Assembly (NCBI GenBank): GCA_025201375.1 | Contig: JAIWZP010000003.1 | Location: 62,001 to 126,000, forward strand | Direction: 5' to 3' | Origin: Gongronella butleri | Taxonomy: Eukaryota; Mucoromycota; Mucoromycetes; Mucorales; Cunninghamellaceae | Length of the DNA: 64,000 nt | In this document: positions 1 to 12,600 of the stretch, piece by piece | Numbering within the stretch: the first letter of the stretch is position 1 | Layout: each line of letters starts with the position of its first letter | Notes under the pieces: model-generated | Seen by the model: only the letters and a program-made list of their open reading frames with translations | What the model was told of the DNA's origin: nothing | Databases searched by the model: none | Program-made: the position numbers and the translations under genes

Positions 1-339
1 CACCACCATTCAATTCCAAATCAAATTTTACATCCAGGGGCGTCGCGTTAATTCATCTCAGTGCATTCCTGCCTGCTGGGCGCTCAGCAAGAGAAGATTA
101 AATAAAATCAAAATGCAGCTGCCCACCGAATTCTCGATTTTTTACAGTATGATGAACAGGAAATCATAGGTAGTTAACAAGCATGCCGCATGCGTGATGA
201 CCTTTGTACTACGCTTGTGATGATGAAAGCCGTTGAAACATTACAAAATTTCAACCTCGATGTTCTCGGCAACGGCTTAGGCAACATACTGTACGTACAG
301 CGCTTTTAACGTGTCGAAGGCACTTCTTGCATCTCTACG

Positions 340-480
340 TACTGTATCACTGTAAGTGAGACCAGCTTCATCGATGGATGGCTAAAACTCGGAGAGAAAA
401 TTCACTTTTTCATCAAAATTTTTGATCGCGTTTTGCTCGACAACGGTCTAATAAACCTGTGATTTTTATTCCAGTTTTAC
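340..480. repeat. Dispersed repeat family A, copy 1
   Basis: This segment contains the string cttcatcgatggatggc, followed by a variant of aaaactcggagagaaaat and then a block with gctcgacaacggtct. The same order recurs at about 49130-49270, 51540-51670 and 54560-54720 with scattered substitutions and small indels. No conserved reading frame survives between copies, so this is a degenerate dispersed repeat, not a gene. Confidence 0.7.
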
Positions 481-974
481 TAACAAAAAGGCGACGCGTG
501 CGACGCAGACTGGGTCGAAATGGTCGCCGACTTGATCCGGCGCATTTTCTATACTGCATTCACTTGCGCAAATTAATCCATTGGTCGAGGATGCGAACCT
601 CGAGATGACAAACACCTGGCAAGATACAGTATGCTTAAGAAGAAGAACGAGCAGGTGCGCGCCAATGTGCCCAAGATCCTCAGCCGCGTAGCCTGCTGCA
701 TTCAAGAACAAACGGATATTAATCTGCATCATTATGTGGCCCTGCCTAATAATTGATGAGGTGATGATGGGTGTGGCGTACGTCCATGACCGCCGAAACA
801 ATAGAAAACCCGACAAACTCAAAAAGGATGCATGATGACGACACGGGACGATTCACCGACGAACATGATGGCGACAGCAACGACGACGCCGCCGCTGGCA
901 AATCAATTTTTATCCCTGTTGATCCTGGCACACCTCGCTCACGAAGCAGCATTGGCACGTCCCTCCTCACGCTG

Positions 975-1120
975 GTTCCAGTTTTTACTAACAAACAAGG
1001 GGGCAAAGCACCTAATGGAATGACTTGCGGCGCGCTAGCTCGGGTTTTAACTTTTTGCATCGGTCGTTTCACCAGGCTGCAGCCCACTCATCAGCGCACA
1101 AAAGTGTGCAAAAAAATAAA
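975..1120. repeat. Dispersed repeat family A, distal part
   Basis: The segment around ttactaacaaacaaggggg and aatggaatgacttgcggc matches about 52590-52735 in order and spacing, and more weakly 49255-49310. It precedes the family B repeat directly, as it does at 52.6 kb, so A-distal and B travel as one larger unit. Confidence 0.65.
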
Positions 1121-1129
1121 AAAATTATA

Positions 1130-1710
1130 AAACTACGGTATAAAAATACTACAGTACAAAAAAATCCATGCAATCCACGCACCTTAATTTGGAAGTGTCA
1201 AACCTTAATTTTTTGCAAAAAAAAAACTTGCCCAAAAGTAGGTAATTTTCTCAGTCGATCGCCGTTCATGCGTCACTCTTTGGGCATTTCTCTTAAAGTT
1301 GAGGTGAGCTGCTATTTTGTCTGCCAATAGCAAATTGTCAGAGTTACCTGTTTCGGATGCATTGATCGCTCGGAGTTCGAAATTTCACAAATTTGGCATT
1401 TTCTGAGATTGAAATGTGTGACCCCTGAGTGACCCCTGAATTTTTTAAAAGTGGTCGTAGCGCTTTGGATGTTTAAGCATTTTTGTTGCAAATTTTGCAT
1501 TGAATTTGATGCGGCTATTTTTGAGCGGGGTCGACCATGGAGATGGCCAGATGCAAGCAAAATAGCGAAAATAGGAGTTTTTTGGTATTTTCGAGCCCAA
1601 AAAAAATCGGGCGGATCCGTCTTGAGCACTGAGCAATAGATTACGCCGTGACGCATGCAGGTTTCACTGGCTGACAAGTAGGCTGTAAAAATTTTTCTGG
1701 AGGCACAACA
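1130..1710. repeat. Dispersed repeat family B, long copy
   Basis: About 570 bases match 52740-53310 almost throughout. Landmarks include cttaatttggaagt, tcagtcgatcgccgttcatg, gcattgatcg, the doubled phrase gtgacccctga, and the block from gagcggggtcgacca to aatcgggcgga. Only the second half is shared with the shorter copies near 2.5, 12.4 and 41.1 kb. Stops interrupt every frame. Confidence 0.8.
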
Positions 1711-2459
1711 GGGAACAGGCCGGCAAAGTCTGAAAAACACGCTGCTCTTTGGTTTTTTAAAGGTTCTAGTTAAATGTGCATGTTTTTGTGCGGTGTACGT
1801 ACAGTACTGTACGTAGCGCGAAGCTTCAGGCATTGAACTCTTATTGAAGTGATACAGTAAACGAGTAAAGGGTGCAGCATGGTTGATGTTGCTTGGGATG
1901 ATGATTCAGGTCAGACTACCGGTAGCTCTGTATGTACGGTACCTACAGTAAAAAAGGTGCAATAATGCATGGGAGTGCTACAGTAATGAATGAGCATCAA
2001 GCGTACAGTAGCTGCAGCACATGCTGCTGTTGCTGTGCTTTATGCACTAAGTGGAGCGTGCTGCGCTATGATACGAAAAGCAAGATGTCAGGCCTTGTGT
2101 GCAACCGAGAATAATGGATCTTGGCTGTGATCTGCTGCATTGCATGCTCCAATGATCCATGTCAAGCAAGATTGACACATTGAGATCAAAACAAAACACG
2201 GACAGAAGATCAAGCTCTTTATTTGTGAGCAGAAATCCAAAACGGAAAAATAAAGCAAGTTTGTTCTTTTTTAATGCTTGCTGTGTCCTGTTGTAAAAAC
2301 GGATTCTGATGTAAAATTGCTCTCACATGGCAGGGCGACATGATCGCACGATACACGCGCTTGGTGCGCATGCACATCTCATTTTTTTCGTGTCTCCTTG
2401 CGAAAAAATCATGCCAAACGCGTTACTTCTGCCTTCAACGTGTGTGACGCACGCACGAT

Positions 2460-2745
2460 GCATCAAACACATCCATTTTACGCCGAGTGCAATGCGGCTA
2501 TTTTTGAGCTGAGACGGCCAAGTAGATGGTGAGATAAATGCAAAATACTGCAGGTATTTGCGTATGTTAGAATTTGCGTGCTCAAAAAAATCGGGCGGAC
2601 CCATTCCAAGCAGTGGGGTCATAGCTCAACCTGTGACGCGTCTTTGGTCGGCGTGCAGCTAGGGTGTAAAAAAATATGACCGACAAAGTTTCATCGACGG
2701 CCATGCAGGCTGCAAAAAAAATTCTGGAGGCACATCACGGGCACC
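2460..2745. repeat. Repeat family B, core copy
   Basis: This carries the core of family B: gcggctatttttgagc, a segment resembling agatggtgagataaatgc, then aaaaaaatcgggcggac and a terminal ttctggaggcacat. It is more diverged from the 1.1 kb copy than the 52.7 kb copy is, and it lacks the first half of the element. Confidence 0.65.
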
Positions 2746-3180
2746 CCGTGCCCGTACTGTATACTGCGCACGAGCAATGCGCACGTTAGCGGCTGCCATC
2801 AACAGCCATGCAAGCCTTGCAAAGCTAGAGTCACGCAAAAAAAAAGTCGAGCAAATTGCAAATTTGTTAAAAAAAAGTGCATTTTACAGTAATTCATTTG
2901 TTCATGTTTCTTCTTCATGATGTAACATTGTGGGTCCTTTATGCAAGCGGCAAATTGCAGCTGACAATGCATTCCACGAAATGCCATGCGTGGCCAACAG
3001 GTAATCAGAGATCATAAATTAAAAAGACAAAATCCGGGCGCGTTCGCAACCAACGTGACAAAAGACGACAAATGAACAACTGATTTTTTATTTATTCATG
3101 TAAAGACTGGATTTATCATACAAAGCGAGCGAGGGTGGACGGGATGTGTTGAAAAGGTAAGAAAAGCGAAACACGTTAAT

Positions 3181-6100
3181 TTAGTTGGCCTTGATCGGCC
3201 GGGCGACGCTGCGCTTCCAGATGCCACCCGAGACAGGAAGGGCGCTGGAACCGGCAAGATGCACATCGACTTCAAGGGCACACTCGCGGCCCTCGCGGAT
3301 ACCCCACACGATCAAACTTTGACCACGGCGGCAATCGCCAGCGGCAAAGACATTGGGGACGTGCGTGGCATAATTGGTCTTGTTGGTGGTGGCAATGTTA
3401 GTAGTGCGGGCGTCTTGCGTGAGTTGGAGCTGCTCGATGACGCTGTTCTCGGGGCCCAAGAAACCCATGGATAAGAGCACGAGGTCGGCCTCAAAGAGCT
3501 GTTCTGAGCCCTCGATCTCCTTCATGTTCCATTTGCCGTCGACCTTTGTCCACTCGACGCGGACGGTGTTGATGCCTGTGACCTGGCCATCGGCATTGAC
3601 CTCAAAGGACTTGGACATGATGCAATATTCACGTGGATCCGCGCCAAAGTGTGCCTGAACCTCGGCGTGGCCATAATCCACCTTGCGCACGCGCGCGAAT
3701 TGGGGCCATGGGTTGTCGGGGGCGCGGTCGACAGGCGCTTCAGGCAACAGCTCGAAATTGTGAATCGACTTGCAGCCGTGTCGCACCGATGTGGCGATAC
3801 AATCATTGCCGGTGTCGCCACCGCCAATGACAATGACGTTCTTGTCCTTTGCGCTGAGGTATTGGCCATCGTTGAGCTGGGAGTCCAAGAGGGACTTTGT
3901 GTTGGCCTGCAGGAACTCCATGGCAAAGTGGATGCCGGATTTGGCCTCGCGGCGGCCGGGGATGTTGAGATCGCGTGGCCACGTGGCGCCTGTGGCGAGG
4001 ACGATGGCGTCGTTTGTCTTTAGCAAGTCGCGTGCGTCCACATTGACGCCGAGATGGGCATTGGGGACGAATTGGATGCCTTCGGCAGCCATCAGATCCA
4101 GGCGACGCTGGACAATGGCCTTGTCCAGCTTCATGTTGGGGATACCGTACATCAGGAGGCCGCCCATGCGGTCGTTTCGATCATACACAACACAAGTGTA
4201 GCCCTGGAAGAAAAAAAAAAGAAAAAAAAAGAGGAAAAATTGGGATAAGGAAAACAATGTAAATTCTCAGGTTTGAGGGGATTCTTACCGCCTTGTTCAA
4301 TTGGTCGGCACACGCGAGACCTGCAGGTCCGCTGCCAATGATGGCGACTCGCTTGCCATTGCGGATGGCCGGCGGCTGCGGCACAATCCATCCATGGTCA
4401 AAGCCGTGATCAATGATGGCACATTCGATGCTCTTGATGCTGACGGGCGGCGACGTGATGCCCAGCGTGCAGCTGTTTTCGCAGGGCGCGGGGCACACTT
4501 TTTGAAGAATTGGGGCAAGGGGAAGTGAGAATTCATGCAAAAACGCGAGTTTTTTTTTTTTTTTTTTTTTAAATCCTGGGCATCACTTTACCTCTTCCCG
4601 TGAACTCTGGAAAGTTGTTTGTCATGGTCAGTCTGTCGTAGGCGTCCTTCCAAGCATCCTGGTAAACCATTTCGTTCCACTTTGGAATGATGTTGCCGAG
4701 CGGGCAGCCCGTGTCGGCCTGGCAATAGGGCACGCCGCAATCCATGCATCGCGCAGCTTGTTCATGCAATTCGGTGCGCGTCAATCGGTGTGTGACTTCA
4801 TCCCAGTCCTTGAGGCGCTTGTCGGCGGGGCGGTAGCGGTCCTTCTTGCGCTTGTATTTCATAAATCCACGCAACTTGTCGAGACGCGCGCGACGCGCAA
4901 TAATTTCCTGCTCGCTGAGCACGCTGTCTTCGAGATCTTGGATGTCGGCTGGGACGGTGACGGTGACGGGGGACGCTTCGATAGTTTGGGGTGGGGCGGT
5001 CGCTTTTTGAGAAGCAGCAGCAGCAGCCGCACGCTGACTTTCGAGGAGATGGCGGTATTCGATAGGCATGACCTTGACGAATTGGCCGAGGAACGCGTCG
5101 AATTGGGCGAGGACGCGCTTTCCAATGTCTGAATCGGTGAGGCGCACGTGTGTCTCGATCCATTGCTTGACATTTTCGATTTCTTCGGGGTCTTGAAGCG
5201 ATTCCAACTCGACCATTTCCATGTTGATATTGTCTGCGAGGGTGGCGCTTGTGTCGAGCACATACGCAATGCCGCCACTCATGCCGGCCGCGAAATTCTT
5301 TCCTGTTCCGCCCAAAATGACGACACGTCCGCCTGTCATGTACTCGCAGCCATGATCACCGACGCCCTCGCACACAACAAGGGCGCCCGAGTTGCGCACG
5401 CTGAACCGCTCGGCACCAATGCCTCTCAAATACGCCTCGCCAGAGGTGGCGCCGTACAGACACACATTGCCCACAAGCACATTTTGCTCCGAGGCAAACA
5501 CGCTTGTTTTCGGAGGATAGACCACAAGACGGCCACCCGACAGGCCCTTGCCCACATAGTCGTTGGCATCGCCCTCCAATTCAAAAGTGATGCCCGAAGC
5601 CAGGAACGCGCCAAACGACTGTCCTGCAGATCCCGTGAAGCGCACGTGAATGCTGTCCTTTGGGAGCCCGGTTTCGCCATGGCGCTTGGACACGTGGTAC
5701 GACAATGTGGCGCCCACAGCACGGTCCGTGTTGAGGATGTTGGCCTTGATGTCGACGCGCGATTGCTCGCCGAGGATCACGGCGTCAGCCTCGTCGCGCA
5801 GGAAATTGTCCAGACGCGTGTACAGCATATGCTGTTGCTTGTGCCGCTGCACCGTGTCCACGCCGGGCCGCAGTGTGTGTGCAGGCGTCAGGATCGGCGA
5901 CAAGTCCAATTGCGCGCGTTTGACGCTCGCCGTCTCTTTCACCTTGAGGAATTCGCTGTGGCCAACCATATCCTCGATACAACGGAACCCGAGCGACGCC
6001 ATAATTCCACGCAGCTCCTCGGCAAGGAAATAGAAAAAGTTGACAACGTGCTCAGGCTTGCCCTCGAATTTCTTGCGCAGCTCCGGATCTTGTGTCGCAA

Positions 6101-9100
6101 TGCCCACGGGACAGGTGTTCTAACAATGAAATTGAAAGAAAAAAAAAAAAAAAAAGGGGGCAAAAAAAAAAAAAAAGGTTCAGATCTCGTTTCCCCCCCT
6201 TTTTTTTTTTTGATCGTTTCCCATTTCTGGGAATTCTTTCTTTTTTACCAGGTGACACTTGCGCATCATGATGCATCCGAGGGCAATCAAGGGTGTGGTG
6301 GCAAAGCCCCACTCTTCGGCACCCAAAAGGCAGGCAATGGCGACATCACGGCCAGTCTTTAGCTGTCCATCGGTCTGGACGACGACACGGCCTCGCAAAT
6401 CGTTGAGGACGAGGGTCTGGTGGGTTTCGGCCAGGCCCAATTCCCAAGGCAGACCGGCATGCTTGATGCCTGTCCATCGCGATGCGCCGGTACCGCCGTC
6501 GTGGCCCGAGATGAGGATGTGATCGGCTTTGGCCTTGGTGACGCCCGCAGCGACAATGCCGACACCGACCTCGGACACGAGCTTGACAGACACACGTGCG
6601 CGCGGATTCGCGCATTTGAGGTCGTAAATGAGCTGCTTGAGGTCCTCGATCGAGTAAATGTCGTGGTGCGGTGGCGGCGAGATCAAGCCAATCCCTGGCG
6701 TCGTCTTGCGCGTCGAAGCAATCTCCTCGGACACCTTGGTGCCTGCCAATTCGCCGCCCTCGCCGGGCTTGGCCCCCTGCGCCATCTTGATCTGCAATTC
6801 GTCCGCGTCTGCCAGATAATACGACGTGACACCAAATCGGCCCGACGCCACCTGCTTGATTGCCGATCGACGGCTGTCGCCATTTTCAAGGGGGATCGAC
6901 CGCTCCGGCTTCTCGCCACCTTCACCCGTGTTCGACTTGCCTTTGAGCCGATTCATCGCCAAGGCTAGCGCCGCATGCGTCTCGTACGAAATCGACCCGT
7001 ACGAAATACCACCCGTCACAAATCGACGCACAATCGACGTCCACGGCTCCACTTTTTCAATGGAAATCGCATGCGCACTCTCCGTGTCAAACGTCAGTAG
7101 CCCCCGCAGCGCGCATCGCGACACCGCCTCGCGTGCATTCTTCGAGTACGCCTCGTACGTCGCCTGATTCTTTTGCCGCACCGCATCCTGCAAATACGCC
7201 ATCCCCGCAGGCTCCGCAATGTGCTGCTGTCCACCCGCGCGCCAATGATACTCACCCGTCTCGGGCAGCGCACGCGGTTGCAGAAGCGGTTGCTATAATA
7301 AAAAAAAAAGGAATAGGGAACGAGTCAAAAACGCGTCAAATGAAAAAAAAAAGTGGAAAAGGGGGTTTGAGAAAGAAAAAGTCCTCTTTTTTTTTTTTTT
7401 GTTACTTTTTCCTTTTCCTTTTTATCTCATTTCAATTTTATTTTCTTACCCCTTCGGTGCCCAGGCGCGACAGGTCGTACATGGTGACGGCATCGCGTGC
7501 AATCAAGTCAAAGGTGACGCCCTTGATGCGCGACGCGGTGCCTGCAAAGCAGCGCTTGACGACGGTTTCGTCGAGGCCGAGGGCTTCAAAGATCTGTGCG
7601 CCCTTGTACGACGCGAGCGTGCTGATGCCCATCTTGGACATGACCTTGAGAATGCCATTGTTGATCGCCTTGATGTAGTTGCGGACCAATTGGTCGTAAG
7701 GGAGGTGCTTGTCGCGCACCGCGCCCTTTTGCAGCAATTTGCCAATGGTTTCAAGCGCAAGCAACGGGCAAATCGCATCGGCACCGTACCCTAGCAGCAG
7801 GCAAAAGTGATGCACTTCGCGCGCATCGCATGTCTCGACCATGAGCGCCACACGACTTCGCTGTTTTTTGCGCACCAAATGGTGATGCACACCGCCAACA
7901 GCAATCAAGGACGACAAGGACACGCGCCCAGCCTCTTTACATCGCGCATCGGACAAGATCACGACCTTGATACCGTTTTCAATGGCCGTGCTTGTCTCTT
8001 TACACACGCGATCTAGGCAGTTCATGTACCCATCAATGCCATCGCCTCGGTCAAAAGTCATGTCGATCGTGATCACGCGCCAATCGGGTCGTGCGCGCTC
8101 CATCGATCGGATGGCTTGCATGTCGGGCTTGGTCAGCATCGGCGAGTGCAGAATCAGGCGATTGCATTGCTCGTCACCACCCACTGCCAGCAAATTGGCT
8201 CCGGGGCCAACAGCGCACGTCAGCGACATGACAATCTCTTCGCGAATCGGATCAATTGGCGGATTCGTCACCTGTGCAAACAGTTGCTTGAAATAGTCGT
8301 ACACCAGGCGCGGCTGCTCGTCCATACACGCCAACACCGCGTCATTGCCCATGGACCCGAGCGCTTCCTTGCCATCGCTCATCATCGGCAGCATCAGCAG
8401 ATTCAACTGTTCCAGCGAGTACCCGTGCGCCACCAACCGCGTGTCGTGCTCCAATGGCACCGCCGCGTCATCCACCACCATGTGGCTCGCGTCAATCCGC
8501 AATTTTGCGTACAATTCGTCCAATGTCACACGTTGCTTGACCCAATCTTGGAACGGGTGCTTGCGCGCTACTGCAAGCTTCAATTCCGTGTCCGTCACCA
8601 CACGGCCCTCGCTCGTGTCCACAAGCAGCATCTTGCCAGGCTGCAAACGACCTTTTTGCACCACCGTCTCGGGATCCACAGACACAGTGCCCACCTCAGA
8701 GGCGCAAATCATCAAGTCGTCGGACGTCACGTAGAATCGGCACGGACGCAACCCGTTGCGGTCCAAATTCGCGCCGCAATACCGCCCATCCGAGAAAGTA
8801 AACAGCGCAGGCCCATCCCATGGCTCCATGAGCGTCGCCGCCCATTGATAAAACGCCTTTTTCTCGGCATCCATCGTGTCGTGCTCCTGCCATGCCTCGG
8901 GGATCATCAGCATCACCGCTTCCGGCAAAGACAACGCGCCATTCAGCACAAGCAGCTCCAAAACATTGTCAAACGCCGCAGAATCGCTGCCGCCCTCCTC
9001 CACAATCGGATACAGCTTCTCCAGATCCTTGCCAAACGCCTCGGACGCCATCACGCCCTCACGAGATCGCATCCAATTCTTGTTGCCGCGCAACGTGTTG

Positions 9101-10063
9101 ATCTCGCCTTGGGGTTGTCAATAAAAAGAAAAGAAAAAAATAAAAAATGATTCATTCTATACCAATTGCTATTTTTTTGCCCACTTTCACCATGGTAAAC
9201 CTACCATTGTGCGCACACAGGCGCATGGGCTGTGCACGATCCCACGATGGGAACGTGTTTGTCGAAAAGCGCGAGTGCACAAGGGCAAAATGCGTCTTAT
9301 AGTGCACATTGACGAGATCGTGGAAATACGCGTACACCTGCTTGGTAGTGAGCTGGCCCTTGTACACAATCGTGCGATTCGACAGCGAGCAAATGTAGAA
9401 CCATTTTTTCATCGGCGCCAGCGCTTTCGTCGCGGTCTTGCGCAGTAGATACAGCGCGCGCTCGAATTGCTTGAGATTCGCCACGCCATTGTTATTGGCC
9501 ATGACCACAAACGGCTGCACAATCGCCGGCTCCTTGGACTTGGACGACGGGCCAAGAATCGACCCATCGCAGGGGACCGTGCGCCACCCAACCACGTGCA
9601 GACCAACCAAACTCGCTAATTGCTCAAAATGGGCCTGGCATTCCTTGACCCAGTCGGGCTTCATAAACACATTGCCCACGGCATACTCGCCCATGGCAGG
9701 CAGCGACAACTTCATCTCGCGCTCCACTTCAATGCGGAAAAACTCGTCTGGAATCGCCGTCATCACGCCCGCACCGTCGCCATCGCGCACATCCGCACCG
9801 CTCGCACCGCGATGCGTCATGTTGCACAGCTAGAATTGAAAAAAAAACACAGAGTTGATATTTCGTGCCAAAAACAAGGACAAAAAAAACCTGTTTCATG
9901 GGGACCGCCTTACAATGTGATTGGCATCGCTGAGAATCTTGTGGCTCGCGCGCCCTTTAATATCGACCATAAAGCCCACGCCGCATGAATCTTTTTCATA
10001 CTCAGGGTCGTACAACCCTTGCGCGGGGGGAAGCGCGTCCGCCCAATACGTCGTCGCGACCAT
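3181..10063 (-). CDS. GLT1: Glutamate synthase (NADH-type GOGAT)
   Basis: Transfers the amide of glutamine to 2-oxoglutarate to give two glutamates, using NAD(P)H. Seven exons read on the minus strand: 10063-9914, 9829-9205, 9107-7450, 7292-6249, 6119-4592, 4497-4289 and 4203-3181, about 2078 residues, the usual length for fungal fused GOGAT. An Ntn-type glutaminase begins at CGVGF (Cys about 27, normally exposed by propeptide removal). The central FMN part has [11 protein letters not shown]. The 3Fe-4S cysteines are at about 1151, 1157 and 1162, with the bacterial 6/5 spacing. A GltD-like part follows with MDCGVPYC, the FAD loop [13 protein letters not shown] (about 1723) and the nucleotide loop GGGDTGNDC (about 1865). 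Introns 2 and 5 end in AAG. The start is the ATG just before the conserved N terminus. The enzyme is probably cytosolic. Confidence 0.97.
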
Positions 10064-10644
10064 CTTGGTTTAAGATTGACAAAAAAAATAACAAAAAAAA
10101 AAAAAAAAAAAAAGAAAAAAGCAAAAAGAGAGGGGAGTGAGAAAAAAAAAAAAAAAGAGCCAGGTCAGTATGCGGGGTGACCCGTTTGTTTGCACTCAAT
10201 TTTTTCACAACCCTTGCTTTGGACAACGGAGAAACCTCATAAATTCCGAACAATAGGCTTTCACTGCGCCTGCCTCTTATCTCCTTCAAATGCAAGGCTT
10301 TTTTTTTTTTCTTATCGCCTACCACACATTCGGATTTTGCTTGGCCCTCTTAAAATGGGCCCCCTTCACACTCATCTGGTATGGGTCCCCGCTTGGGATG
10401 TCCTTGCCAAACACACACACACAGCCAAAAAAAAAAAAAAAAAAAAATAAAAAAGTGGCGATCGCCAAATCAAATCGCATTTTCAGCGGCTTGCTCGAGA
10501 TCGGCCTGATCAACACCTGATTTTTATGGCACTTATCTATGCGTGACGCGAACGACATCACTCACAGGCATTTTGTCATCATCGAATTTTGTTGCCATGG
10601 CCAACAAGCCGACGTCAATACCCACGACAAAATTTTGGAGCGCG

Positions 10645-10676
<32 letters not shown>

Positions 10677-10744
10677 GAGCTACCAAACTTGCGCTTCGCT
10701 TTCAGCTAACATTTGCCTTGAAATGCCTTGTTTCTTAAAGAATC
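10064..10744. other. GOGAT upstream region, no other gene seen
   Basis: This is the 5' flank of the glutamate synthase gene. It holds several long homopolymer runs (A21 near 10095, A about 22 near 10428, T about 23 near 10648) and a short CA run near 10412. I see no open frame with a recognisable product and no clear TATA box. Confidence 0.5.
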
Positions 10745-12340
10745 CGACAATGTCAAGTTTTTACAGAGATCAGATTGCTCAGTCCTGAGAAAATGCATTT
10801 GACGTAAAACCAGGGCCAAAACAGGCAGGGTCAAAATGATCCTCGAAGGTTAACTCGCCGATAAATCGACGCAATGTTACCAAATCGCAAGCGCTTTAAC
10901 CGCGTTTGCCCGCTGGTTCATATGAGGTGAATCTCGCGTCGGGGCGCTCAGTCTTTACCGCGGTACGAGATCAAATGGTCGTGATTTTACCCCTTTACGC
11001 CTATAAAACTGACGCTTCATCAGAAACTCGCTCATCTGGTCCCAAATTTGGACCAGTTGAGGGTAGACCCAATTCTACAACGGTGTTAATTTTGTTCGCG
11101 AATCGGATCGCTCAGTCCTGAGAAATCTCGAGATTCGTGTTTGCTAGCGAAAACCCTGCGCGAAACAATATTTTACGCGTTCCTCCCAATGAGCATAACC
11201 GTGTGGCTCCAAATTTAGACCAGTAGACACTCGGACTAAAACTTCGATGATTTCAAGTTTTTGCAGAAATCGGATCACTCAGTTCTGAGAAAATGCATTT
11301 TGCATAAATTCAGGGCCAAAACAGAGTCAAAACGATCCCTGAAGGCTAATTCGCCGAAAACTCGAAGCGATGTCACCAAACTACAAGCGCTTTTATCGCG
11401 TTTGCCCGCTGATTCATTTGAGGTGTCTCACGCACCGAAGCGCCTAGCCGTTGCCGCGGCATGAGACCAAATGGTAGCGATCTTACCCCCTTTACGCCTA
11501 TAAAACTGACACTTCTTCAGAAACTTGTTCATTTGATCCCAAATTTGGACCAGTTGATGGTAGACTCAATTCTATAACGGTGTTAATTTTGTTCGCGAAT
11601 CGGATCACTCAGTCCCGAGAAACCTTGAGATTCGTGTTTGCTAGCGAAAACCCAGAGAGAAACAATATTTTACGCGTTTCTCCCGATGAGCCTGACTATG
11701 TGGCCACAAATTTAGACCAGTGGATACTCGACCCAAAACTTCAATGCCTCAAAGATATTTTAGAAATCGGATCACTCAATCCTGAGAAAATGCATTTTGC
11801 GTAAAATCAGGGCCTAATCAGGATCAAAAGAACCCTGAAGGCTAACTCGCCGAAAACTTGAAGCGATGTCCCCAAATCACAAGCGCTTTAACCGCGTTTG
11901 CCCGCTGATTCATTTGAGGTGACTCTCGCGTCGGGGCGCTCAGCCCTTGCCACGGTACGAGACCAAATGTTGGCGGTTTGCCCCCGTTATGCCTATGAAA
12001 CTGACGCTTCTTCAGAAACTTGCTCATCTGGACCCAAATTTGGACCAGTTGATGATAAACTCAATTCTCTAATGGTGTTAATTTTTCTCGCGAATCGAAT
12101 CACTCAGTCTCGAGAAATCTCGAGATTCGTGTTTGCTAGCGAAAACCCAGCGCTAAATAATATTTTACGCGTTCCTACCGATAGGCCTAACCATATGACT
12201 CCAAATTTAAACCAGTGAATATTCAACTCAAGAATACGATTATTCCAAGGTTTTTCGCAAATAAGATCACTCAGTCTTGAGAAATCTCGCGATTCGTGTT
12301 TAATAGTGAAAATGCAGGGTCAATCGCAGTACCGAAATAC
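10745..12340. repeat. Tandem array, three diverged copies of a ~496-bp unit
   Basis: The landmark aagcgctttwaycgcgtttgcccgct occurs at about 10889, 11385 and 11881, so two successive intervals are both 496 bases. Each unit also contains ccaaatttggaccagt and gcgaaaaccc. A short inverted motif, ctcagtcctgag or a variant, occurs twice per unit, once before aaatgcatttt and once before aatctcgagattcgtg. The copies differ by substitutions and few indels. A further lone unit lies at about 40380-40720. No frame is conserved. Confidence 0.8.
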
Positions 12341-12379
12341 ATATTTTACGCGTTTTTATTTTTTCGGAGTAAAATCATA

Positions 12380-12600
12380 CAAAGATTGCATTTATAATAA
12401 TTTTTGAGCCAACTCGACCAAGCCGATGGCAAGATGAATGCAAAATAGAACAAGTTTGGCGTTTTTGGAATTTGTGGGCTGAAAAAAAATTGTGTGGGCA
12501 TTTCTCGAGCAATGGGCCATTGTTCATGCCCTGACACATCTTTCATTGGCGGGCACGTAGGCTGTAAAAAAATTATGGAGGCACATCAGACTGGTAAAGA
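12380..12600. repeat. Repeat family B, core copy
   Basis: It contains tttttgagccaactcgacca, a variant of gatggcaagatgaatgc, aaaaaaattgtgtgggc and the terminal attatggaggcacatcag. These match the second half of the 1.1 and 52.7 kb copies. The copy abuts the 496-bp tandem array directly. Confidence 0.65.

Larger units (their letters stand above)
1..3180. other. Repeat-rich region without a recognisable gene
   Basis: No open frame here has a recognisable protein or a plausible splice chain. The stretch is a patchwork of degenerate repeats also found near 12.4, 41 and 49-55 kb; the best copies are listed separately. The rest is AT-rich, with short A and T runs and several isolated copies of a tacagtac-like motif. 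The last 100 bases or so are the 3' flank of glutamate synthase. Confidence 0.6.

Noticed and set aside
1374..1390. B-box-like string of a tRNA gene in repeat B
   Set aside because: gagttcgaaatttc resembles a B box, but no A box or cloverleaf could be found around it.
5148..6362. Plus-strand open frame of 404 codons
   Set aside because: Antisense to glutamate synthase exon 5 and runs through an intron into low-complexity Lys repeats.
10745..12340. CRISPR array
   Set aside because: Repeats are about 496 bases and diverged, without short identical repeats and unique spacers; the organism is eukaryotic.
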